From Takakia lepidozioides (taxonomy: Eukaryota > Streptophyta > Takakiopsida > Takakiales > Takakiaceae): 64,000 nt of DNA. Both the position numbers and the translations under genes were made by a program. The stretch's first letter is position 1; every line of letters begins with the position of its first letter. Where the stretch lies: assembly GCA_030704615.1 (NCBI GenBank), contig CM060733.1:42284001-42348000 (forward strand), written 5' to 3'. Shown one piece after another: positions 34,414 through 44,640 of the stretch. The notes under the pieces are model-generated. The model searched no databases, was not told where the DNA came from, and saw nothing but the letters and a program-made list of their open reading frames with translations.

Positions 34414-36400
34414 CCATCTACTCATGCAGGTTTCTTGTAGCTATTGATCCACCGAGAATCATAGGTAATCTGGAGCTTGAAATCCAGCCCTCTTGGATGA
34501 ATCTGGACCTCGATCCATGGTCCTTCAGCTATCCCTGCCTGTGGACAGATCATGAATACATCCTTAGCCTTGCTGCTAGCAGCTGACACTGACGACGTGA
34601 AGTTCTTCCAGCAAACACACCAACCCTATTAATTACAATAGTTCCAATTCTGAATTGCATCTGCTTCTCTCTGTAGTCGAAAAGGCATTCACCTTTTTGT
34701 CTCCATTGTCCCACCATTGACTGGGGTCAGAAAGTGTTCATTCCAAAGCTTCTCCTCATCTCTGTTATCTATTTTTGGATACTTTCCTGCTGCCACATCG
34801 GCAGTAACTTGTCAAAGTCACAAATATCCACCCAAAAAACTAACTTACAGAATTCAATATGCATCTCAGCGCCGAGTCTGATGAGAGGGAAAAACAGGCT
34901 GAAATAGGTCAAAGAAGAAGGTGCCTCACCACATTGTCCTTGACCTTGTGTCATAACTCATAGAGAATTTGACCGACCATCAACCCAAAAAGACCTCTTG
35001 AGTGTGCTGCTTGTGTCTGTAGTCAGGTAATGTCGGATTGGTCTGTGAAAACCACCACGGTGCAGCTGAGCAGGCAGAGATTGAAATACGGCCTGCTAAC
35101 CTTGTAAACATCAGGAAGAATACCAAATCATGGTACTAACAGGAGCCAAGAGCCCACATTTGCAGGATGGACAAACTTCTTCACATCGTACATTAAGAAA
35201 AGCCACACCTTGCGATTGCAGTTGTCAACAAACACCCCAACCCCACTTATTACGTACAGAGTTCCAATTCTGAATTGCATCTGCTTCTATCTGTAGTCCA
35301 ACGGACATTCACCTTTTTGTCTCCATTGTCCCAGCTTCTCCTCATCTCTGTTATCTGTTTTTGGATACTTTCCTGCTGCCACATCGGCAGTAACTTGTCA
35401 AAGTCATTCCAAACGACCACAGATCCACCCTGCAATGAGCTAACTTACAGAATTCAATATGCATCTCAGGGCCGAGTCTGATGAGAGGGAAAAACAGGCT
35501 GAAATAGGTCGAAGAAGAAGGTGCCCTCACCACATTGTCCTTGACCTTGTGTCATGACCCATGGAGGATTTGACTGACCATCAACCCACAAGGACCTCTT
35601 ATATGTGTTGTTTGTGTCTGTAGTCAGGTAATGTCGGATTGGTCTGTGAGAACCACCACGGTGCAGCTGAGCAGGTGAAACACGGCTTGAGTCTGATGAG
35701 AAGGCAAAACAGGCTGAAATTGGTCGAAGAAGAAGGTGCCCTCACTACATTGCTTGAAACCCCTCCGCGCTCAAGGATGGCCGGTATGAGAACCACCACG
35801 GCGCAGCTGAGTAGACAGAGATTGAAACATGGCCTGAGTCTGATGAGAAGGCAAAACAGGCTGAAATAGGTCGAAGAAGAAGGTGCCCTCACCACATTGC
35901 TTGAAATCCCTCCGCGCTGGCCGGTATCGTATCGTCATCCCTTCCTCGCGCTGCAAAGACATTTTCGGGCAGTCCGGGCAGGTCCGACGAAAATTGACGA
36001 CGACGAAACGTGGCGACGATGACGAGGCATTATGGCACCCTATATCTACTCTACACTACACTAAACTAGCTTCAGACCTTCGGTCGTCCTTAGAATTAGT
36101 GGAACAAAACTTATAATATATAGATGTTTGTTATTGAATGATTGGCACTGATTTGATGACCAGTATAAAGCATTGATTGTGGGTGGTAAAGATTATGGAA
36201 TCAAACCTTTGCATGCCCTAAAATTTGTTCGTTTTTACAGAAATTAGGGAAAAAAAACATAAGTACCATACAGGAAAACACAATTTGAAATTAGTGGAAC
36301 AAATATTTTAGGTCTTTCATTTTAGGTCATTTTTTTTGGGTCATTCATTTTCTGGTCTTTCATTTATGTCATATTTATTTGATTTTGCATAAATTAAAAG
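34414..36400. repeat. Nested tandem duplications, no gene
   Basis: A block of roughly 400 bp starting GTTCCAATTCTGAATTGCATC at 34641 is repeated from 35261. The following block TTGTGTCTGTAGTCAGGTAATG at 35011 recurs at about 35612, giving a period of 600-620 bp. Within the second copy a 130-bp unit (CAAAACAGGCTGAAAT(T/A)GGTCGAAG to TTGCTTGAAA) is repeated at about 35705 and 35850. 36097-36250 matches a stretch at 28750-28870. The coding meaning of the minus-strand pieces is unknown. Confidence 0.7.
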
Positions 36401-36410
36401 ACTTCTCTTT

Positions 36411-36799
36411 ATCAATGAAGCTTCTCGAGATACTTCCCTTGGCTGGGGAAGCTTCTTAGGAAACTTCCTAGTAGCCAGTATATATAGGAGGCGAGACTGA
36501 ACACTCTTCAGTCTCGCCAATATAAGTTCAAGCTACTCATGTTTCCTGTCCCAGTACTCCTGTCTAGCTTCCAGTACTCTAGTCCAGGTTTTAGTATCTG
36601 GTACTCCAGTCCAGTTTCCAACATTCTAGTATTCAAGTCGGGTTCCAGTATCTTGTACTCTTGTCTATTGTTATAAAGTTCATCTTGATTCTTCTTTACT
36701 CATCATGCATTCGGCCACGCGGACCTTGACTTCTTGTATAGTCTTGTACATCTAAGTCTGATATCTTGTTTGCGTTCAGTCATGCTCTCGTCCTTGACA
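36411..36799 (+). repeat. Chromovirus 5' LTR, 5'-truncated
   Basis: Matches the 3' LTR from GAAGCTTCTC onward and ends GTCCTTGACA at 36799. Contains CCAGTATATATAGGAG (TATA box about 36478-36486). Roughly 200 bp of the U3 start present in the other copies is missing. Confidence 0.8.
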
Positions 36800-36837
36800 G
36801 TTTGGCGAAACTAAAATTTGTTCTTTAGTTAGTTAAA

Positions 36838-37985
36838 ATGGAAGGCACATTTACGAAAATGGTCGCCCCCTTGCAGAGTCTTCAGCTCCATATGCAAGAA
36901 CTTTATACCTCTACCGTCCAATTACATGCTGATCAGTCTCAAGAAATTGGCAATGTTCTCCACAATTTGCAACAACAAATTTCAGAGTTAAAGGAGTCGA
37001 AACATGGATCTTCAACCATACGAGTCTCTACTGCAACGGTTCATCTTCAACAGATTACAAGAGAACCCAAGGTCAGCATGCTCGAGAAATTTGATGGGAC
37101 AAGATCAAGATTTCGCGGTTTTGTTTAATAAGTATGATTGTTCCTACGACTACATCCACAATACTATCTCGATGAAGGTATTCAGGTGGGATTTGTGGGC
37201 ACCTTTCTATCAGGCACTGCCCTATCTTGGTTTGCACCGCTATTAGAAAAATTCGCATGTACTATACAATTTTGAAGCATTTATGTCCAGTTCACTGAAA
37301 CGTTTGGAAAAAATGATAGGGAGAGAGTTGCAAAGACCAATATGCGAAATCATCGATAATGAGCGCGTCCTGCTTCCGTTTATGCTGCTGAATTTCGACA
37401 ACTTGCATGCGACCTCGACTGGAATGAGAAAAGCTCATTAGTCAGTTTTGATGTGAACTAAAGGAGGATGTAAAAGATTTGTTGCTGACAATGTCAAACG
37501 TGAGTACCCTGAGCGAATTCATCACCCAAGTCGTTGCATGCGATAATTGTTTGTTCGAAAGACTTCAGGAGAAGCGATCTGGATGGTAAATGATGCACCA
37601 TGCCTCTACTATTATGACACCAAACACAACGATACATCAGACATCCGGTAGTGATCCTATGCAGATTGATGTTGTCCGATTCAAGCCATTGACGCCACAA
37701 GAAAAACAAAGACGACGCTCGGAGGGATTATGTCTCTATTGCGGAGAAGAAGATCATATAACATTAAACTGCCCCAACAAGACAAAAATTCAAGGCTTGG
37801 GGCGCAACTCAAATGTTCGATACGAGGAGGTCGGAAAACAAAGATGTCCAGTCACAGTAGGGACCATGCGGCTGGACACCACAAATTCTTCAAAAAAAAA
37901 AATCTTTTTTTACGTCCAGACCCCGCAACTTGCTTCACAGTTCCGATTAAAATCAGAGTACAAAATCAAGATATCTCTATAGAAG
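36838..37985 (+). pseudogene. Chromovirus gag and nucleocapsid
   Basis: ATG 36838 opens gag (MEGTFTKMVAPLQSLQLHM, then a coiled coil with NVLHNLQQQISELKES). Frame breaks follow at about 37110 and 37240. From about 37590 the nucleocapsid part reads FKPLTPQEKQRRRSEGLCLY with the zinc knuckle CLYCGEEDHITLNC. A run of nine or ten A residues at about 37897-37906 marks another break. Broken in at least three places. Confidence 0.78.
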
Positions 37986-38020
37986 CACTTTTGGACTCAG
38001 GGGGCTTCAGCATGTTTTAA
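37960..38020 (+). pseudogene. Chromovirus protease remnant
   Basis: Reads ISIEALLDSGGFSMF, the retropepsin active-site block with D-S-G, followed by a stop. The remaining protease (ITKTLRNNAI, then LPWFVFHNPDI at about 38220) continues in other frames. Confidence 0.65.
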
Positions 38021-38341
38021 TGACAAAAACTTTGCGAAACAACGCAATTTAACGCTCGTAAAGAAGAAATTCTCGGCCCCCGTTGAAGTCTTCGATGGAC
38101 GACCATTAGCATCAGAAATGTTGACCATGAAACTCAACCACTTGAAGTGAAGCTTAAAGATCAAGCATCACATATTGTTTTCAACATCATCCAGTCTCCA
38201 ACGAATCTTGTGATCATTGGACTTCCCTGGTTCGTATTTCACAATCCCGACATCAACTAACAATCGCGAAAAATTTCTGCAAGACAGAAATGTAGAAATA
38301 TCAAAGGTATTCAACCTCTGTTCCTTGGAGCTAAAACCTTT

Positions 38342-39074
38342 ATGAGAGGTACCAAAAAAGATGCGACATTTGCACTTTATGCGACTTCGATCAAGACCAC
38401 AATAGACAAATATACTTCAACATTACCCACTCAATATCAAGATTTCAATGATGTCTTCGAGAAGAAAAATACAGACATATTGTCAGAACATCGACATTAT
38501 GATTGTGCAATTGAGTTACAAGAAGGAGCCCAACCACCATTCGGCCCAATCCATAACTTATCCCAGACAGAGTTGGCTGCATTACGCGAATACATTGATG
38601 AAAATTTGTTGAAGAATTTCATCCGACATACAAAATCACATGCGCCTATCTTATTTGTGAAAAAGAATGACGGATCATTATGCATGTGTGTAGACTATCG
38701 CGATCTCAACAAAGTCACAATTAATAATCGTTATCTGTTACCACTGATTTTTGGGCTTCTCGATCAGCTTGGATGAGCGAAGATGTAACTTACCAAAATT
38801 GACTTGAGATGAGCTTATAACCTTATACGGATAAAAGAAGGAGACGAATGGAAAATAGCTTTTCGAACAAGGTATGGACATTTTGAATACAGTGTTATGC
38901 CTTTCGGTCTTATAAATGCTCCAGCAATTTTCCAAGATATGATGAATGACATCTTTCGAGAATTTTTAGATGACTTTGTAATTATCTCTTTGAACAATAT
39001 TTTGATATTTTCGTAGAATGAAGAAGAACATGGCCGCCATGTACGCTTTGTCCTTGATAAATTAAGAGAAAGTG
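38342..39074 (+). pseudogene. Chromovirus reverse transcriptase, first part
   Basis: Reads [33 protein letters not shown] and [16 protein letters not shown], then after a stop [20 protein letters not shown] and [15 protein letters not shown]. The catalytic box is [10 protein letters not shown] instead of YLDDILIFS, so both aspartates are asparagine. It ends at LDKLRES at about 39074, where the inversion breakpoint lies. Confidence 0.82.
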
Positions 39075-39504
39075 CGGTCAACCGTTGACCTGAGATGAGG
39101 CGGGGTCAACGGTAAACGCATATTTCAAATTTGGAATTTTTGAACCGCCAAAATTTTAATTTTAAAATTTGAATTTGAATTTTGAATTTTGAATCCGCAA
39201 CATTGTCAAGCAGGGTATAAGATAAGCCGTCAAAAATTCCAGTTGAAACGGATGTAAGAAAAACAAGTCAAAACGGGTGTAAAAAAAACCATGTAAAAAA
39301 AACCAGACAGACCAGACACCACGTTAAGGTGTAAATGGGTGTAAGATGGCTTTTTCGACACCACTGCCATTTTCTACAGGGGTGGCGGAATCAACACGGT
39401 TTACCTTGCACCCAAGGGGATGTGAGCAGGTGGCTTCTTTTACACTTGCGGGTGTGAAAAAAAGTATAAAAAATGTGTAAAAAAAACCAGTTTCTCTTGT
39501 AGTG
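39075..39504 (-). mobile_element. CACTA-like terminal segment
   Basis: On the minus strand the segment starts CACTACAAGAGAAACTGG at 39504, the form of CACTA (En/Spm) terminal inverted repeats, and directly interrupts integrase after SLSMDFI. The sub-terminal phrase GTGTAAAAAAAACCA occurs about three times (39279, 39293, 39474). A matching second terminus is not seen at the left end, so it is one end only. No transposase. Confidence 0.6.
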
Positions 39505-40735
39505 AATAAAGTCCATAGACAAGGACGACCATGGACCTTTGGGAATGGGTAATGGTTGAAGAAGGCTGTAAGGTCGATGTCGTGATCCCTTCGCTCTAGC
39601 ACACGTATCGCACGATTTTATAAATTCTTTCACGAATTTCCACATCTGTGGCCACCAAATAGTCCCTAGATATCAATTCCATTGTTTTGTTGAAACCAAA
39701 ATGTCCTCCAGCCGGAAGATCATGACATGTTTGAAGAATTCGATGTCGTATAGATCCTGGAGGTGCATAGAAAAATCCCTTGACTTAAGTCATATTTGAA
39801 TTCGAAATCGTTTGTAACATGTGGGTGGTCTTGAGGTTGATTCAGTTGACTTCGTAATGTTTTAGCAAATTGGTCGCTCTTCAGTGCTTCCTGAATCTCC
39901 TTTATGATCTCTGTATGGTCACAGGTGGACATGGATAGCATATTCAATTGGAGATTTGTTGGTTTCAAGATGATGGATTTCTGTTAGTCGAAAGCTGTCT
40001 CCCCTTCTTTCAGCGCAAGATACGATCGTCGAGAAAGAGCATCTGGTTTCTCTTGAAGATGTCCGGGACGATAGATAATAACAAAATCAAACCTTGCTAA
40101 TGATATACCCCATCTCGCTTGATGTCGATTCAAAACACAAGCGCTCATATAAATATTCAAGGTTTTTGTGATCGGTGTAGACAGTGATATGATGTTTAGC
40201 CCCTTCTCATAAATGACGCCACTCCTCAAAAGTATCAATAATCGCCAGAAGTTTTTTGTCATGGATTTCATAATTGATTTCTGCAGCAATAATTTTCGAG
40301 AGCGAAAACCAACAGGGTGAAGTTGGCCATCCGTACCGTATTGAGATAACACAACGCCAAGTGCAAAGCCCGATGCATCTGCTTCCAAGAAGAATGGTTT
40401 GAATGGGTCGGCATGTACCAGAATTGGGACCATTGTAAATGTTTGTTTTAGTCTTTCAAATGCATGGTCAGCCTTTTCGTCCCATATAAACTCGTCTTTC
40501 CCTGTAATTCGTATCAATGGTGCAGCAATTTTGGAGTAGTCCTTGATGAAGATCCTGTAGAAATTTGCAAACCCTAGAAAACATTGTATATCTCGAACCG
40601 AAGTTGGTTTAATCCACTCGATGATGGTTTGTATTTTCTTCTGATCCATAAATACGCATTTGTCGAAAATAATGTAGTCCAAGAATTCGACCTCAGATTG
40701 ATGGAAAAGACATTTTTCCAACTTGACACATATTA
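39505..40735 (-). pseudogene. Inverted chromovirus core: RT thumb, RNase H, integrase start
   Basis: Minus strand, starting exactly where the plus-strand RT stopped: VKLEKCLFHQSEVEFLDYII, FLGFANFYRIFIKDYSKIAA, RNase H (FFLEADASGFALGVVLSQYG), FVIIYRPGHLQEKPDALSRR, then integrase zinc finger (SCDTCARAKGSRH) and PWSSLSMDFI up to the CACTA-like end. The stretch 40721-39984 is open for 245 codons, better preserved than the rest of the element. Confidence 0.85.
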
Positions 40736-40892
40736 CTAGACAATATACACTTGAACCTAAGACCTCCTCATTATAACATCACTAAGTCACTACACACTAA
40801 CCAACACACCTATTACACATACATGCACAATACACATACATGTACAACATAAGTGATTTGATTGTATATAAACATAAGAAACTTTGCCCTAC

Positions 40893-41085
40893 CAATGTAG
40901 CATAATCCACACTAATGTAAAATAAGCCCAGTAACCTTTTTCACACCATGTCTAGTCAACATGTCACCTCTGAGTCCCTTAATCGACGTGTACTACCAAT
41001 GTGACATAATTTACACTTGTATAAAAAAAACCCAGTAACCTTTCTCACACCATGTCTAGTCAGCATGTCACATCATAACCGAACG
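40893..41085 (+). repeat. Imperfect direct duplication (about 85-90 bp, two copies)
   Basis: Blocks ACCAATGT(A/G)(G/A)CATAAT...CCCAGTAACCTTT(T/C)TCACACCATGTCTAGTCA(A/G)CATGTCAC at about 40895-40970 and 40994-41070. They sit between the inverted core and the remaining integrase of the chromovirus, in DNA not otherwise related to it. Confidence 0.75.
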
Positions 41086-41089
41086 CGTA

Positions 41090-41790
41090 AACCACATTTT
41101 GGAGCAGTATCTTCGCTATACGATAAATTATCACCAAGATAATTGGACGGACCTTCTGTCATTGGCTGATTTTGCCTACAACAACACTATACATTCTTCG
41201 ACCAAGCAAACTCCATTTTTCTCCAATTATGGTCATCATCCTCGAACAAATATTTCCACGTGAAGACTGTTGGAAGCCCTGCTGCAAAAAACCTTGCTAC
41301 AATTCATAACGAGCTTATATTCCACCTAGCAGAAGCTCAAAAACAATACAAGGAGTATGTAGATCAAGATCGACAACTTCAACCCCAGTTCAAGGTCGGA
41401 GATCGTGTATGGCTTCTTCGACGGGACATACAAACCTCGTGACCATCAAGGAAGTTGGATTATCAACGTCTGGGACCATTAAAAATATTCGTCAAATAAA
41501 TCCGGTCAGTTTTCGGCTTGAACTCCCACGATGTATGCGCATCCATCCAGTCTTACTTGTCTCATTATTAGAGTTGTATCATCACTCAAGTATCCCCGGG
41601 CGAGTTTCTGTACCATCTCCTTCGTTTCAAGTCAATCAGGAAATCGAGTATGAAATCGACGAAGTCCTAGATTCTCGCATCAAGTATAAACGCCTTGAGT
41701 ATTTTGTACATTGGAAAGACTACGACATCAGCAAACGAACGTGGGAACCGTCATCCAACCTCGCCAATGCATCTGATAAAGTTCAATAGT
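41090..41790 (+). pseudogene. Chromovirus integrase end and chromodomain (second copy)
   Basis: Same domain order as 20173-20877 but with frame breaks near 41250 and 41440 and a stop at 41789. Chromodomain visible as YEIDEVLDSRIKYKRLEYFV, HWKDYDISKRTWEPSSNL. About 100 residues of integrase core between MDFI (39505) and this part are missing. Confidence 0.82.
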
Positions 41791-41972
41791 TTCATCTACA
41801 ATATCCAGCTAAGCCTCGAACCACACGTCAATAAAACATCACAACAATGATGTCAGCCAAGTTAGCTTCAAGGTGAAGATTTCACATTCAGTGCAAGTCC
41901 AAGATTTTCTCCAACTCTAAGCAAGTCCAAGATTTTACCGCTCCTCGAGGAACTCGACGCTAAAAGAGGGGG

Positions 41973-42404
41973 TGATGTCACGGACATAGCCCAGAAGAAT
42001 TCACCAAGAGTAATTATCAGAAGTTACCAAGTTATTGAAAATTATTAAGATTTACCATGATTTATTATGATTTATCATGAGTTACCAAATTATCAAAAAT
42101 AACTATCAAATTACTGAGAGTGACTCGGGAAACTGCTCAGTAAGCTTCCTGGTGGAGGAAGCTTCTCAAGAGACTTCCCTTGGCTGGGGAAGCTTCTTAG
42201 GAAACTTTCTAGTAGCCAGTATATATAGGAGGCGAGACTGGACACTCTTCAGTCTCGCCAACATAAGTTCAAACTACTCTTGTTTCCAGTCCCAGTACTC
42301 CAGTCTAGCTTCCAGTACTTTAGTCCAGTTTCCAGCATTCCAGTATTCAAGTCGAGTTCCAGTATATTGTACTCTTGTCTATTTTTATAAAGATCATCTT
42401 GATT
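41973..42404 (+). repeat. Chromovirus 3' LTR, 3'-truncated by LINE
   Basis: Starts TGATGTCACGGACATAGCC, contains CCAGTATATATAGGAG (about 42216) and loses similarity to the other LTRs after ATCATCTTGATTC at about 42404, where LINE sequence begins. Confidence 0.8.
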
Positions 42405-44640
42405 CTTCATTACCCTCGTACACTTGTACATGCCCTCACACGCTGAAGATCTCCCCCTGATCCCTGATATTCTACTCACAATCTCCAACACACTAACCCA
42501 ATCCTCTATCCACTCTCCGCACTACATTCTAGCAGGCGATTTCAACAGGGACATTGCCATCATGGGTCACACATACAACGGGATACACAAAACTCCATCC
42601 CCCGCAGACCAGGAATGAGCCAAATTTACTCAATCACACCACCTCCGTTATATACCTGCCTATCACCATTATTCCAGACAAGGTGGACTCAACTACTCAT
42701 CCTTAAGCCTTCTTGACGGCTTCTACCTCAAAACACAAAATGACATCCTAACGTACCTTAACAGTCATGTGCACATTAAACGTACATGGACATCACATCT
42801 TAATACATACCACACGATCAGACGCGCCCTCACTATTATACCTTTCACTACCCCCATACACCCGGGGAATAACTGGACATCGGATCCATGTATCACTTGC
42901 CTAAATACCCTAACAACATGTCAAACACTTATCCCTCCACCTGGGCCAATTCCCAAGATATTCCTAACTGGATAGCTGCTCTCTCCAAAGTTGGAAAAGA
43001 TGCAAAAAAAGCCGCCTACAGTATTACCAAACAAAAAGCCGCTGCCAATCACAAAATATTTGTCTCATCTTTTAACCAATTGCTACGCGACTACCCCAAA
43101 AAAACTCACAAAGCCATCTTTAACCTTGCCTTTAACCCACCCATCGATTGTCTCAAACACAGACATGGCCACCTGCTAACCAATCCAATGGACATCAACC
43201 AAGAAATATGGTCACAAACATCCTCAACCTACACACCCACAGTTACAAACTGTTTACATCCCAGTCTCCACACTGCCAATTATATGTGTAAAGCTAAACA
43301 CTACCCATGTCATGATATAGATGGTTTCTTGATTGACAACAGAGGATCCCCAACAGACCGCATTCTAGACTTATTCACAATAGATCTCTACGAATCATGT
43401 CTCAAAAAACTATCTAAATCTAAAGCCCCGGGCCCCGATCTTATACCAAATGCCATACTTCAAGCATTGGACCCTCAACTTCATCACCTCATTTTTAAAT
43501 TTTTTCCAACTATGTTACAAACTAAAACAAATTCCACACTCCTGGAAGCATAGCCGCACCATCCGCACCATTCGCACCATTTTACTCTTTAAAAAATGTG
43601 ACCCTACAGATCTCAGTAATTACAGGCCCATAGCACTGGCCAACACCATATACAAGCTATTCACCGGCACGCTCACCACAGTGTTCTCAAGCTATGGCAA
43701 ACAACACCAAATTCTCAGTGACCCCGAAGAAGGATTCCGCGCTACGCGTAGTACAACAAGACAAATACAATATGTTCTATCCGCCCTCGAAGACGCTAAA
43801 CTTACAAAGCAAGACATATATCTCTTATATATCGACTTTAAAAATGCCTTTGGCTCTTTAGATCATGCTAGGTTACTCGCTATCAGGCTTGATCTTGGGT
43901 ACCCCACTGATGTCGTCCAACTTATATACAGCACCACTGAATACTTTGGTGCCTACTATGGCTCCACCCAGCCTATCTCCATCCTTCGAGGAACCATCCA
44001 AGGAGACATATTAAGTCCTTACCTATTCATTATCTTCCTAGAACCTCTACTCCAATGGCTAGCCCATGGCAAACTTGGGTATCAATACAAAACCTCCTCA
44101 AGTGACATCTCAGCTACAGCATATGCATACAATCTCTCCATCCTGGCACACAAACCACAACACCTAAACCTACAAGTTAGCAAACTATTTAGATTCAATC
44201 TATGGTCAGGCATGGTACTGATCAGCTTACACAAATGCGCCATCACTGCCGCCACACATCACAGTCGGCTCACTAAAGCAGCTATAGCCTCACATTGCAA
44301 ACTATATGTACACTACCAAAACACACTTTTCCTCTTCTTGGGACCAGATGAGCCATACACCTACATGGGTATTCAATTAGTACCCTCCCTCACTTGGCAC
44401 ATCCAAAAAAGACTCTACATCATCCAAACTCGCTACCTAAAGTCTGGCCCTGCTCAAATCCCCAATTGTCATCCGTCCGAAACTATCTATCATTCAATCT
44501 GTACTACAAACACAAATTCAATACTCATTTCACGCCGCACCCTTCTCCCTACCAGACATCAAAAAACTTGATAAAAGCATTATTCAACTTACAAAGCGCG
44601 TATGTGGCTTACCAACTAGAACCCCCCTAATGCCCTCATG
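42405..44640 (+). mobile_element. LINE of non-L1 type (endonuclease and RT), degraded
   Basis: An AP-endonuclease-like start (HYILAGDFNRDIAIMG, about 42523-42570) is followed by a linker with KKAAYSITKQKAAANHKIF and the pre-RT block LSKSKAPGPDLIPNAIL (about 43410-43460). RT follows in 43450-44571: DLSNYRPIALANTIYKLF, YLLYIDFKNAFGSLDHARLL, GTIQGDILSPYLFIIFLEPL. The catalytic box reads AYAYNLSI instead of YADDL. The 'TIQGD.LSP..F..F.EPLL' style differs from the plant L1 seen at 18.5 kb; the clade is not assignable by eye. Frame breaks near 43540 and stops near the end. Confidence 0.8.

Larger units (their letters stand above)
36411..42404 (+). mobile_element. Chromovirus (Ty3/gypsy), near full length, with inverted core
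   Basis: Order on the plus strand: partial 5' LTR (36411-36799), gag (36838-), zinc knuckle, protease, RT first part (to about 39074). An inverted segment 39075-40735 follows, then non-element DNA with a direct repeat (40736-41085). The integrase end plus chromodomain (41090-41790) and 3' LTR (41973-42404, cut off by a LINE) complete it. It is the same family as the fragment at 20.17 kb. All coding parts carry frameshifts or stops. Confidence 0.85.
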
